64,000 nt of DNA from an uncultured Roseovarius sp. Lineage in GTDB: Bacteria > Pseudomonadota > Alphaproteobacteria > Rhodobacterales > Rhodobacteraceae. Position 1 is the stretch's first letter, and the number at the start of each line of letters is the position of its first letter. A program made the translations under genes and the position numbers. The DNA lies in the NCBI GenBank assembly GCA_951812895.1, contig OX638333.1:2460001-2524000 (forward strand), given 5' to 3'. This document shows, piece by piece, positions 36,605 through 45,673 of the stretch. The notes under the pieces are model-generated. The model was given only the letters and a program-made list of their open reading frames with translations, did not search any database and was not told the DNA's origin.

Positions 36605-37467
36605 ATGTTCAAGAAAATCCGCAAGGGTATCGACATCATGAAAGCGTGTTGGCGGGTTTTCCTGCTGGACAAGGAATTGTTGGTTTTCCCCTTATTGTCC
36701 ATGCTTGTTCTGGGGCTTTTGCTGGCGGGGTTTGTCTGGCCCTTCTGGGCCACGGGAACAGTGCCTGAATTCCTGTTTGTAACCGAAGGGGAAGAGCCAG
36801 ATACACTCAATGAGATTGCGATGGGGGCGGTCACCTTTGCGGGCTACTTCGTGTCCTATTTTGTCATCATCTTCTTCAACTCAGCCCTGATCGCCTGCGT
36901 GAAAATCAGGTTTGCAGGGGGGATCCCGTGGTGATGGACGGGCTGCGCGCCTCAACCAAAAGACTGCCGCAGATATTCGCCTGGGCCCTGGTGTCTTCTG
37001 TGATCGGGTTCATTCTGAACGCCTTGCGGGGCAAGAAAGAAGGGCCGATGAATTTTGTGGTCGGCCTGATCGGGGCAGGGTGGGCGGTTGCCGTTTACTT
37101 TGTCGTACCGGTGCTTGTGTCTGAGAAACTCGGCCCTTGGGCGGCCATCAAGCGATCCGTTTCGGTGATCAAGAAAACCTGGGGCGAGGCGCTGGTCGCA
37201 GAGGTTGGATTTGGTGTGTTCTACGGCATGATCGGTTTCATCATCGTTCTGTTCGTGATGGCTGGGGCCATGTTGTTCGAGCCCTATCCTTCTGTAAGCA
37301 TCACGATCCTTGCAACGGGTGCTTTGTTTCTCATCCTGTGCGGGCTGGTATTTTCGACCCTTGGTTCCATCCTGAAAGCGGCGCTTTATGTTTATGCCGT
37401 TGAAGGAAAACTTCCGGACCAGTTTGATCCGGATCTGATCAAAGGCGCGTTCAAAAGCGAAAATTAG
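36605..37467 (+). pseudogene. DUF6159 membrane protein, frameshifted
   Basis: Two frames together encode one protein of about 287 residues with several membrane helices: the first from ATG 36605 (FKKIRKGIDIMKACWRVFLL) stops at 36934 and the second continues from about 36920 (GDPVVMDGLRASTKRLPQIF) to 37467. The break is at a run of six G (36917-36922); seven G would join the frames as IRFAGG-DPVVMDGLRA. This matches the expected continuous DUF6159 protein. It may be a real mutation, a variable homopolymer or a sequencing error. Confidence 0.85.
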
Positions 37468-37479
37468 GACTGCGTCGCG

Positions 37480-37845
37480 TCAGTATCGAGTGCCGAATAT
37501 CAGCTTGTTCCCGGCTGGGTCGGATATCGACATGTCATCATATCCCCAGGTTTGATGCTGCACGCCGGGGCGGGCGTTTTTGTAGGATTTGGCGTTGAGC
37601 TCGGCGCAATAGGCGTGCACATCCGATACGTCGATGCGGACGGTTGATCCGGGTGTGGCATCGCCGTGATGTTCTGAGACGTGCAGCTCCCACGCCCGTT
37701 TGCGGATACCAAAGTAAAGCGGCGTATCCGGCTCGAATCGGTGCTCAAACGTGACCTCGAAAGCAAGGAAATCTATATAGAAGGCGCGTGCAGCGTCTTC
37801 GTTATAGCTACGTAGAATGGGAACGGATGCGTGAAAATCATTCAT
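37480..37845 (-). CDS. Glyoxalase/bleomycin-resistance superfamily protein (VOC)
   Basis: A 121-residue single VOC domain: N-terminal ASVPILRSYNEDAARAFYIDFLAFEV, WELHVSEHHGDATPGSTVRI, and C-terminal DDMSISDPAGNKLIFG. Proteins of this size act as drug-binding dimers or metal enzymes. The start is ATG 37845. It is convergent with the broken DUF6159 gene, 12 nt away. Confidence 0.85.
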   Translation of the reverse strand: MNDFHASVPILRSYNEDAARAFYIDFLAFEVTFEHRFEPDTPLYFGIRKRAWELHVSEHHGDATPGSTVRIDVSDVHAYCAELNAKSYKNARPGVQHQTWGYDDMSISDPAGNKLIFGTRY

Positions 37846-38035
37846 GGATACGCCCTGATATCTGCCGTGTTTTCGTTAGTGTGCTGTCTTGGTGATCCCG
37901 GAGTCCAAGTGCGCAAAACGTTAACGGTTTGATTGTTTCATGCAAGTGTATGCGCGACTCGTTGCCAGCATATCATTGCACATATAACGGGGCTGGGGTA
38001 TCCGGTCAGGCAGTTCTGTTCAGCCGGAGAGCCTG

Positions 38036-38812
38036 ATGCTGCGCCTCTTTGCCCTTATCGTCGCCCTTACCGGGCTGACCGCTTGCACCAACCCCGATGA
38101 TATCGATGACGCGCCGGCCTATCTTGGCAATTTCCACTTTGGTCATAATGTCGTTGTCGCCCCGAATATCACCAAGGGACCGACGTCGCGCGATGCGACC
38201 AAGGAAGAGTGGATCGAGGCGATGAAAGCGGCAATGGACGAACGCTTTGGTCGCTATGAAGGCACCAAGCTTTATCACATGGGGATCAGCGTCGAAGGAT
38301 ATGTTCTTGCATTGCCCGGAATTCCACTTGTCGCTTCGCCAAAATCGGCGCTGATCATCCGTGTGACGGCTTGGGATGACGCCGCCAATGCCAAGCTGAA
38401 TGCAGAGCCTGAACAAGTCACCATTGTTGAATCCATCTCTGGTAGCACCGTACTTGGGTCAGGCCTGACCCAGTCAAAAGAAGTGCAGATGGAAAACCTG
38501 AGCCGAAATGCGGCCAAGCTGATCGAGAAATGGCTGGTTCGAATGAATGATCAGGAAGGTTGGTTCGAGGATGATGGCAAGCCCGCCAAGGGCAAACCCC
38601 GGCCCGAGGCGAGCGTGGCAGTGGATGCGGCAGAAGCCTCTGAAGAAGTGACGGAAGGATCGGCTGCCGCAGAGGCAGATGCGGTTGTGGTTGATGACCC
38701 GACATTGCCAGACACTACCGAGGCAGAGACCGACAGTGCCGCGGCGGCGGCAGAAGCAGCAACCGTCGTTCTGGATGAACCAGAAGTTGCCCCGCCCTCG
38801 GGAGACGAATAG
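38036..38812 (+). CDS. Lipoprotein with acidic Ala/Glu-rich tail
   Basis: A 258-residue protein with a lipobox LTGLTAC (Cys about 17), an alpha/beta domain (YLGNFHFGHNVVVAPNITKG, WIEAMKAAMDERFGRYEG) and a low-complexity C-terminus of Ala, Glu, Asp and Val from about residue 190. No family is recognised. The upstream CCGGAGAG is a good ribosome-binding site. It lies between a VOC gene and EF-Tu. It is probably an outer-membrane or periplasmic lipoprotein. Confidence 0.75.
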   Translation: MLRLFALIVALTGLTACTNPDDIDDAPAYLGNFHFGHNVVVAPNITKGPTSRDATKEEWIEAMKAAMDERFGRYEGTKLYHMGISVEGYVLALPGIPLVASPKSALIIRVTAWDDAANAKLNAEPEQVTIVESISGSTVLGSGLTQSKEVQMENLSRNAAKLIEKWLVRMNDQEGWFEDDGKPAKGKPRPEASVAVDAAEASEEVTEGSAAAEADAVVVDDPTLPDTTEAETDSAAAAAEAATVVLDEPEVAPPSGDE

Positions 38813-38951
38813 GTCAGAACAAGCGATTTCAGAGCTTTTCTGCCATCAAAACAGGCATGAATCGCTTGATTTTCCCGCTCCAACCCAATAAATGCGCGCG
38901 CAGTGACTAACGGGCCAGATGGCCCCCCAATTGAACAAGGTGCCCGGAGAT

Positions 38952-40127
38952 ATGGCTAAGGAAAAGTTTGACCGTTCGAAACCGCATGTAAACATCGGGA
39001 CCATTGGTCACGTTGACCACGGCAAGACGACGCTGACGGCGGCGATCACGAAATATTTTGGTGATTTCAAAGCGTATGACCAGATTGACGGCGCGCCTGA
39101 AGAGAAAGCGCGCGGGATCACGATCTCGACCGCGCACGTGGAATATGAGACTGAAAACCGCCACTATGCCCACGTCGACTGCCCCGGCCACGCTGACTAT
39201 GTGAAGAACATGATCACCGGTGCGGCGCAGATGGACGGCGCCATTCTGGTTGTGAACGCGGCTGACGGCCCGATGCCTCAGACCCGCGAGCACATCCTGC
39301 TGGGCCGCCAGGTTGGCATCCCGCACATGGTTGTCTACATGAACAAAGTTGATCAGGTTGACGATGACGAGCTGCTGGAACTGGTTGAGATGGAAATTCG
39401 CGAGTTGTTAAGCTCTTACGAATATCCTGGTGACGACATTCCTGTGATCCCGGGTTCAGCCCTGGCGGCGATGGAAGGCCGTGACGAAGCGATTGGCGAA
39501 GACAGCATCAAGGCGCTGATGGCGGCGGTTGACGAGTATATCCCGACGCCGGCACGCGCGATTGATCAGCCGTTCCTGATGCCGGTTGAGGACGTGTTCT
39601 CGATCTCTGGCCGTGGTACTGTTGTGACGGGGCGTGTTGAGCGTGGCGTGATCAATGTTGGTGACAGCATTGAAATCGTTGGTATCCGCGATACGAAAAC
39701 CACCACCTGTACCGGTGTTGAAATGTTCCGCAAGCTGCTGGACCGCGGTGAAGCGGGCGACAACATCGGCGCATTGCTGCGTGGTATCGACCGTGAAGGT
39801 GTTGAGCGCGGCCAGGTTCTGTGCGCGCCCAAGTCGGTGACCCCGCACACCAAGTTCGAAGCCGAGGCATATATCCTGACCAAGGAAGAGGGTGGCCGTC
39901 ACACGCCGTTCTTTGCCAACTACCGTCCTCAGTTCTACTTCCGTACGACGGATGTGACCGGTACTGTTGAGCTGCCTTCGGGCACCGAGATGGTGATGCC
40001 TGGCGACAACCTGAAGTTCACGGTTGAGCTGATCGCGCCGATCGCGATGGAAGACGGCCTGCGCTTCGCCATCCGCGAAGGCGGCCGCACCGTCGGCGCC
40101 GGCGTCGTCGCCAAAATTATCGAATAA
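38952..40127 (+). CDS. tuf: Elongation factor Tu
   Basis: A 391-residue EF-Tu, which delivers aminoacyl-tRNA to the ribosome. G1 GHVDHGKT, G3 DCPGHADY, G4 NKVD and the C-terminal beta-barrel domains are all present. ATG 38952 is the start ([10 protein letters not shown], with CGGAGA upstream); a frame extension from 38919 is not coding. A terminator and tRNA-Trp follow. No ribosomal protein genes or fusA are adjacent. Confidence 0.98.
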   Translation: MAKEKFDRSKPHVNIGTIGHVDHGKTTLTAAITKYFGDFKAYDQIDGAPEEKARGITISTAHVEYETENRHYAHVDCPGHADYVKNMITGAAQMDGAILVVNAADGPMPQTREHILLGRQVGIPHMVVYMNKVDQVDDDELLELVEMEIRELLSSYEYPGDDIPVIPGSALAAMEGRDEAIGEDSIKALMAAVDEYIPTPARAIDQPFLMPVEDVFSISGRGTVVTGRVERGVINVGDSIEIVGIRDTKTTTCTGVEMFRKLLDRGEAGDNIGALLRGIDREGVERGQVLCAPKSVTPHTKFEAEAYILTKEEGGRHTPFFANYRPQFYFRTTDVTGTVELPSGTEMVMPGDNLKFTVELIAPIAMEDGLRFAIREGGRTVGAGVVAKIIE

Positions 40128-40162
40128 GAGGAACAGGTGGGTTTCACCTACCCTGCGACATC

Positions 40163-40196
40163 GAAAAGGGTGCCCGTTGCGGCACCCTTTTCTTTT
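40163..40196 (+). terminator. Terminator after tuf
   Basis: Stem GAAAAGGGTGCC / GGCACCCTTTTC with loop CGTTGC, then TTTT. It is a perfect 12-bp stem shortly after the tuf stop. Confidence 0.9.
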
Positions 40197-40288
40197 GCTG
40201 TGCAGGATAATTGCATAAGAGCAGTCCCGATTTGGTGAAAGGGCGCTTGATTCCCCTTCCAAGGTGTCTTAATCCCTCGCTTGGCCTT

Positions 40289-40364
40289 AGGGGTATAGCT
40301 CAGCTGGTAGAGCGACGGTCTCCAAAACCGTAGGTCGCGGGTTCGAACCCTGCTGCCCCTGCCA
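40289..40364 (+). tRNA. tRNA-Trp (anticodon CCA)
   Basis: A cloverleaf with acceptor AGGGGTA/TGCCCCT, D arm with CTCAGCTGGTAGAG, anticodon loop CTCCAAA (anticodon CCA), T arm CGGGTTCGAACCC, discriminator G and encoded CCA. It follows tuf, as in many alphaproteobacteria, but secE-nusG do not follow here. Confidence 0.97.
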
Positions 40365-40524
40365 AAAAAACTCACAATAGTACAATCAGATATCTGGTGA
40401 ATTGTCAGCGCCTATTTTCCGAATGCGGAATGGGGCAATTATCTAGTGGCAGCCAATCTGTTGGGCGCATTGGCGTATTTCGCAATCCACCGTTCAGCCA
40501 CAAACCTTGCTCTTATTCCCCCAC

Positions 40525-40611
40525 TGGACGCCGCCCCGGCCCCGTCCTATAACGCGCCTCATGATGTACGCATCCGCGATCATTATTCGAATTATATGCC
40601 CGGCGCTCTGA
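40525..40611 (+). promoter_or_regulatory. Candidate ileS promoter and leaderless Ile-rich leader peptide
   Basis: TGGACG (40525-40530) - 17 nt - TATAAC (40548-40553) looks like a sigma-70-type promoter with the start point at about 40561. A 16-codon ORF begins at 40561: MMYASAIIIRIICPAL, five Ile codons of which one is the rare ATA, ending with TGA at 40609-40611. No ribosome-binding site precedes it, so it would be leaderless. A 10-bp stem (CCCGGCGCTC with GAGC[C]GCCGGG, 40599-40628) overlaps its end. No T-run terminator is seen. Confidence 0.6.
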
Positions 40612-40681
40612 CCGATCGAGCCGCCGGGACAAGGCGTATGGACCACCGCGCTGCCCCCATCGATATTTCCTGAAATACTCC

Positions 40682-40698
40682 GTGACAAAGGACGTCAC
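40682..40698 (+). promoter_or_regulatory. Hairpin with the ileS Shine-Dalgarno in its loop
   Basis: GTGAC - AAAGGAC - GTCAC. The loop holds the AAGGA ribosome-binding site of ileS (ATG 40701). The stem is short, but the placement could affect translation. Confidence 0.4.
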
Positions 40699-40700
40699 CC

Positions 40701-43610
40701 ATGTGTTCTGACACGCCCGACTACAAAGACACCCTGAACCTGCCACAAACCGATTTCCCGATGCGTGCTGGGCTGCCGAAACGAGAGCCTGAATGGCTCG
40801 AGCGGTGGAACAAACTGCGCATCTATACCCGTCTGCGCGATAAGGCAGAGGCGGAAGGAAACCGCGTGCCCTTTACCCTGCATGATGGCCCGCCCTACGC
40901 CAATGGCCACCTGCATATCGGACATGCGCTGAACAAGATCCTCAAAGACATGGTTGTGCGTTCGCAGCAGATGATGGGCAAGGATGCCCGCTATATCCCC
41001 GGCTGGGATTGTCATGGTCTGCCGATCGAATGGAAGATCGAAGAACAATACCGCAAGAAGGGCCGTAACAAGGACGAGGTTGACGTGGTCGACTTCCGCC
41101 AGGAGTGCCGCCGGTTCGCCGAAGGTTGGATCGACATTCAGCGCGACGAATTCAAACGCCTTGGTGTTACTGGAAAGTGGTCCAAACCCTACCTGACGAT
41201 GGATTTCCGGTCGGAACGGATCATCGCCGAGGAATTCATGAAATTCCTGATGACCAGCACGCTTTATCAGGGGTCCAAACCAGTGATGTGGTCGCCGGTT
41301 GAAAAGACTGCGCTGGCCGAGGCCGAGATTGAGTATCACGATCACAAATCACACACGATTTGGGTGCCTTTCGGTGTGCGCGATGGGGGTGGCGATCTGA
41401 CCGATGCCCGCGTGGTGATCTGGACGACCACACCCTGGACCATCCCGTCGAACAAGGCGGTCGCCTATCATCCGAAAATCGCTTACGGCCTTTACCGGGT
41501 CGATGCCACGGAAGAAGAGAGCTGGACCAATCCTGGAGATCTGTACCTGTTCGCTGATGCACTGGCTGACGACGCTCTGGCCAAATCGCGGGTGACTGAA
41601 TTCACCCGGATGCGCGATGTGGCGACCTCAGAATTCGAGGGCATGGTGCTGAACCACCCGTTTGCAGGCATGGATGAATCTGAAGGTTTCTGGGATTACG
41701 ACGTGCCGATGATCGACGGTGATCACGTGACTGACGAGGCCGGGACAGGTTTTGTGCACACCGCACCATCCCACGGCGCCGACGATTACGAGGCCTTTGT
41801 CAAACGCAACTGGATTGACCGGATGACCCACAATGTGGGCGAGGAAAGCGAATTCCTGCCCCATGTGCCGTTCTTCGCTGGCCTTCAGGTGTTTGACCGA
41901 AAGGGCAAAGAGGGCAAGGCCAACAACGCGGTAATCGCCAAGCTGGTCGAAGCCTATGGCATCATCGCCCGTGGCCGCATGACCCACAGCTATCCGCATA
42001 GCTGGCGCTCCAAAGCACCCATCGTGTTTCGTAATACGCCACAGTGGTTCGCCGCTGTAGACCGCGCTGTTGGCGACGGACAGGACGAATACGGCAAGAC
42101 CATCCGCGAACGTGCGCTCAATTCCATCGACCAGCTGGTGACATGGACGCCCCAGACCGGGCGCAACCGCCTCTATTCGATGATCGAAGCGCGGCCTGAC
42201 TGGGTTCTCTCACGCCAACGCGCGTGGGGCGTGCCGCTGACCTGTTTTACCAAGGCGGGTGCCCTGCCTACCGACCCTGATTTCCTGTTGCGGGATGAGG
42301 CGGTGAATGCCCGTATTCTTGAGGCGTTTGAGGCCGAAGGCGCCGATGCATGGTACAAGGACGGCGCCAAAGAGCGTTTCCTTGGCAATGACTATGACCC
42401 GGCTGAATGGGACAAGGTCGATGATATCCTCGATGTGTGGTTCGATTCCGGCTCAACTCATGCCTTCGTACTGCGCGACCGCGAGGACGGATCAGAGGAT
42501 GGTCTGGCCGATCTCTACCTCGAAGGCACCGATCAACATCGCGGCTGGTTCCATTCGTCGATGCTTCAGGCTTGTGGCACCCGAGGCCATGCCCCCTATC
42601 GCGGTGTGCTGACCCACGGCTTTACGCTGGATGAGAAGGGCAACAAGATGTCCAAATCTCTGGGCAACACAATTGTGCCTGATGCAGTTGTGAAACAATA
42701 CGGCGCCGATATCTTGCGCCTTTGGGTGGCGCAGACCGATTACACCAATGACCAGCGTATCGGCCCCGAGATCCTCAAAGGCGTGGCAGACAGCTATCGC
42801 CGACTGCGCAATACTATGCGCTTTATGCTGGGTGCGCTGTCCCACGCCAGCGACGCTGATCACGTGGAACCGGCGGATATGCCAGAGCTTGAGCGTTGGG
42901 TGCTGCACCGTCTGGCAGAGCTCGACCACCGGGTGCGCACCGGCTATGCGGCGTATGATTTTCAAGGTGTGTTTCAGGCACTGTTTAATTTCTGCACCGT
43001 TGAGCTTTCGGCATTCTATTTCGATATCCGCAAGGATGCACTCTATTGCGATGGCGACACACCGCGCCGCCGTTCGGCACGCACTGTCATGGACATTCTG
43101 TTCCACCGGCTGACAACATGGCTGGCCCCGGTTCTGGTGTTCACAATGGAAGATGTCTGGCTCTCGCGCTTTCCGGGTGAGGAAAATTCGGTCCACCTGA
43201 TCGACTTTCCCGAGACCCCTGCCGATTGGCTGGACGAGCCGCTGGCAGCAAAGTGGGCGCAGATCCGTCAGGCCCGCCGCGCTGTAACCGCGGCACTTGA
43301 GGTGCAGCGCACGGATAAGGTGATTGGTGCCTCGCTCGAAGCGGCCCCCATCGTGCATGTGCGTGATGCCGGGATGCTGGACATTCTCAAATCTGTTGCA
43401 TTCGAAGATATCTGCATCACGTCGGATATCGGCCTGACTAGCGATCCCAGCCCGGCAGAGGCGTTCCGCCTGCCAGAAGTGGATGGTGTCACGGTGGTGT
43501 TCGAAAAAGCCGAGGGTGAGAAATGCCAGCGCTGCTGGAAAATCCTGCCGGATGTCGGCAACCATACCCATGCGGGGACATGCGGGCGTTGCAACGAGGC
43601 ACTTGACTAA
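40701..43610 (+). CDS. ileS: Isoleucine--tRNA ligase
   Basis: A 969-residue class I synthetase that charges tRNA-Ile. HIGH signature in NGHLHIGHALNK, the CP1 editing domain, KMSKSLGN, and a C-terminal zinc finger (CQRCWKILPD ... CGRC). The length is normal for a bacterial IleRS. It is preceded by the candidate leader at 40561-40611 and followed by a long inverted repeat at 43643. Confidence 0.98.
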   Translation: MCSDTPDYKDTLNLPQTDFPMRAGLPKREPEWLERWNKLRIYTRLRDKAEAEGNRVPFTLHDGPPYANGHLHIGHALNKILKDMVVRSQQMMGKDARYIPGWDCHGLPIEWKIEEQYRKKGRNKDEVDVVDFRQECRRFAEGWIDIQRDEFKRLGVTGKWSKPYLTMDFRSERIIAEEFMKFLMTSTLYQGSKPVMWSPVEKTALAEAEIEYHDHKSHTIWVPFGVRDGGGDLTDARVVIWTTTPWTIPSNKAVAYHPKIAYGLYRVDATEEESWTNPGDLYLFADALADDALAKSRVTEFTRMRDVATSEFEGMVLNHPFAGMDESEGFWDYDVPMIDGDHVTDEAGTGFVHTAPSHGADDYEAFVKRNWIDRMTHNVGEESEFLPHVPFFAGLQVFDRKGKEGKANNAVIAKLVEAYGIIARGRMTHSYPHSWRSKAPIVFRNTPQWFAAVDRAVGDGQDEYGKTIRERALNSIDQLVTWTPQTGRNRLYSMIEARPDWVLSRQRAWGVPLTCFTKAGALPTDPDFLLRDEAVNARILEAFEAEGADAWYKDGAKERFLGNDYDPAEWDKVDDILDVWFDSGSTHAFVLRDREDGSEDGLADLYLEGTDQHRGWFHSSMLQACGTRGHAPYRGVLTHGFTLDEKGNKMSKSLGNTIVPDAVVKQYGADILRLWVAQTDYTNDQRIGPEILKGVADSYRRLRNTMRFMLGALSHASDADHVEPADMPELERWVLHRLAELDHRVRTGYAAYDFQGVFQALFNFCTVELSAFYFDIRKDALYCDGDTPRRRSARTVMDILFHRLTTWLAPVLVFTMEDVWLSRFPGEENSVHLIDFPETPADWLDEPLAAKWAQIRQARRAVTAALEVQRTDKVIGASLEAAPIVHVRDAGMLDILKSVAFEDICITSDIGLTSDPSPAEAFRLPEVDGVTVVFEKAEGEKCQRCWKILPDVGNHTHAGTCGRCNEALD

Positions 43611-43642
43611 TCTCACGTAGCGAATCCGGCGCCTGTCGGAAT

Positions 43643-43706
43643 TGGGTATTTGAAAGCAAGAAAGAAGCTGCATCCTGCATTGTTTCTTTCTTGCCAAAAA
43701 TACCCA
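43643..43706. repeat. Long imperfect inverted repeat after ileS
   Basis: Arms starting TGGGTATTT and containing GCAAGAAAGAA pair with TTCTTTCTTGC and AAATACCCA, over about 22 positions each, around a loop of about 17 nt. It may be a terminator or a dispersed intergenic element; I recall similar sequences in other Roseobacter genomes but cannot verify this here. Confidence 0.6.
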
Positions 43707-43851
43707 TTACCTGAGTGCTTTGAATGCTTCGGCAGATTCAGGCTTGCAGGCGCAGGCTGGGCCTAATTGCGGGAATGGTAAGATTATGGGTTTCGTTTCG
43801 CGGCGGTTCGGATCATTCTGCACACATATGTGACGACCACAGGCGGTTTTT

Positions 43852-45024
43852 ATGCCCGCGACATCTCCTTCTGTTCAGACATTCTCGACTGGCTTTGTAG
43901 CTGCAGTTGTAGGATTTTTCAGCTCTTTTCCAATTATTTTGCAGGGCCTTACCGGAGTGGGAGCCGATGCTGCACAATCCGCATCCGGGCTGATGGCGGC
44001 AGCAATTGCAATGGGGGTTGCTGGTATAATTCTCAGCATCGCAACCAGACTACCGGCAAGCGTGGCCTGGTCTACGCCCGGTGCGGCGCTGTTGGCGGTT
44101 ACAGCCCCGGTTGAGGCTGGTTTCGCTGGTGCCATTGCCGGGTTTCTGGTCGCGGGAGCTTTGACGGTATTGGCCGGGTTGGTGCGTCCGTTTGGGCGAT
44201 TGGCGTCTTCAATCCCGACGCCGTTGGCCCAGGCGATGTTGGCCGGGGTCTTGCTGCCACTTTGTTTTGCGCCGGTCCGGGGTATGGCTGAGGCCCCTTT
44301 GATCATTGGCCCGATGGTGCTGGCCTGGTTTGTGTTGGGTCGGATTAACCGGTTGTTTGCGGTTCCGGGGGCGGTGATTGCATCTTTTCTGATTATTCTG
44401 TTCACGGCTGATCTGAGCGGTTTTTCAGTTGCCGGATCCCTGGCTGCACCGGTGTGGACAGCACCGCAATTCTCGGTTGGGGCCGCGCTCGGCATTGGCC
44501 TGCCCCTCTTTATCGTGACAATGGCGACCCAAAACATTCCGGGTATCGCGGTCTTACGCAGTTTTGGATACGCCCCTGTACCTGGGCCACTGTTTGCCTC
44601 TGTCGGCGGGTTCAGTATTTTGTCGGCACCCTTCGGAGCGCCCGCCACCTGTCTGGCGGCGATTACAGCGGCGATGTGCTCGAACGAAGATTCGCACCCT
44701 GATCCTGCACGGCGTTACTGGTCAGCGGTTTTTTCGGGACTGTTTTATTGTCTGTTCGGAGTATTCGCCGGATTAATCACCGCTTTTGCCTTTCTGGCGC
44801 CGCCCTTGTTGCTGGCATCACTGGCAGGTGTTGCGTTGTTGGGTGTATTTGCCAACTCTGCGGCGGCTGCACTTGAACAGGATCGTTATCGTGAAGCTGC
44901 AGGGATCACCTTTGTGGTCACAGCGTCAGGGGTGGTTGCCTTTGGTCTGGGTGGTGCGGTTTGGGGTCTGTTGATCGGTGGGGTGGTTCAGCTGTTGAGA
45001 GAGGCAGGAATTGGCCGCGGTTAA
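43852..45024 (+). CDS. BenE-family benzoate/H+ symporter-like protein
   Basis: A 390-residue protein with about 11-12 membrane helices. The N-terminal GFVAAVVGFFSSFPIILQGL and the mid-protein LFIVTMATQNIPGIAVLRSFGY and FGAPATCLAAITAAMCSNED blocks match the BenE transporter family. The actual substrate may differ from benzoate, since no aromatic catabolic genes are nearby. The start is ATG 43852. Confidence 0.85.
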   Translation: MPATSPSVQTFSTGFVAAVVGFFSSFPIILQGLTGVGADAAQSASGLMAAAIAMGVAGIILSIATRLPASVAWSTPGAALLAVTAPVEAGFAGAIAGFLVAGALTVLAGLVRPFGRLASSIPTPLAQAMLAGVLLPLCFAPVRGMAEAPLIIGPMVLAWFVLGRINRLFAVPGAVIASFLIILFTADLSGFSVAGSLAAPVWTAPQFSVGAALGIGLPLFIVTMATQNIPGIAVLRSFGYAPVPGPLFASVGGFSILSAPFGAPATCLAAITAAMCSNEDSHPDPARRYWSAVFSGLFYCLFGVFAGLITAFAFLAPPLLLASLAGVALLGVFANSAAAALEQDRYREAAGITFVVTASGVVAFGLGGAVWGLLIGGVVQLLREAGIGRG

Positions 45025-45071
45025 ACCGTTTGTGTGCATGATGTACCCGTCATTCGCAAAATGGCCTGATC

Positions 45072-45104
45072 TTTGTACAAATCACGCGTGCATATTGTAC
45101 AAAT
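45072..45104. promoter_or_regulatory. Pair of TTGTACAA palindromes
   Basis: TTTGTACAAA (45072-45081) and ATTGTACAAAT (45094-45104), centres 22 bp apart, two helical turns, 51 nt before the L,D-transpeptidase gene. They fit a dimeric regulator, perhaps GntR-type (T-GT-x2-AC-A). Confidence 0.4.
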
Positions 45105-45154
45105 TGTAACATTTCAGCCTTCTTTCCGATGCGTGTTTCGGGCATCAATAGGAT

Positions 45155-45652
45155 ATGACCCCTGCTGATCTGGTTCTGACCCGAATGGGCGTACGCTTTA
45201 TGGGCCGCCGCTTTCCCTGCACGATTGGGCGTGGTGGGCTAACCACGTGTAAACATGAAGGAGATGGCGCCACTCCGTTCGGGGTTCATTGGATCGTTGG
45301 CATGTATTATCGCCCGGATCGGATGCCACGCCCCGCACCCTGGGCGCAGCCAACTGGGTTGCGCGATCTTTGGTCAGATGATTCCGCGCAGCCGGATTAT
45401 AACCTTTTGGTTCAAAAGCCATATTCCCATTCGCACGAGGTGATGCGGCGCGCGGATCCTCTTTATGATCTGGTGCTTGTGACCGACTGGAACTGGCCCA
45501 AGGTCATTCCAAATCGCGGCTCCTGCATCTTCATCCACCAATGGCGCCGTCCCGGATTCCCGACCGCTGGCTGCATTGCCTTTCGCCGGGATCACCTGCG
45601 TGCAATCGCAAGTACGATTGTGCCAGGTACTCGCGTCATTGTTCGGGTTTAA
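45155..45652 (+). CDS. L,D-transpeptidase (YkuD domain)
   Basis: A 165-residue protein with the YkuD catalytic block: His in IFIHQWRRPGFPTAGCIAF and the nucleophile Cys in AGCI. N-terminal RFPCTIGRGGLTTCKHEGDGATPFG is the substrate-binding lead. Such enzymes cross-link peptidoglycan with 3-3 bonds or anchor proteins. No signal peptide is visible, as in several compact homologues. A pair of palindromes lies in its promoter region. Confidence 0.88.
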   Translation: MTPADLVLTRMGVRFMGRRFPCTIGRGGLTTCKHEGDGATPFGVHWIVGMYYRPDRMPRPAPWAQPTGLRDLWSDDSAQPDYNLLVQKPYSHSHEVMRRADPLYDLVLVTDWNWPKVIPNRGSCIFIHQWRRPGFPTAGCIAFRRDHLRAIASTIVPGTRVIVRV

Positions 45653-45673
45653 CCAGCTGGTCGTAAACGAAAT

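Noticed and set aside
36928-37467. Separate 179-residue gene
   Set aside because: It is the second half of the frameshifted DUF6159 gene; a G insertion joins it to the upstream frame, and it lacks its own ribosome-binding site.
40446-40673. A 75-codon frame between tRNA-Trp and ileS
   Set aside because: It has no ribosome-binding site and no family resemblance, and it covers the promoter and the Ile-rich leader in another frame.
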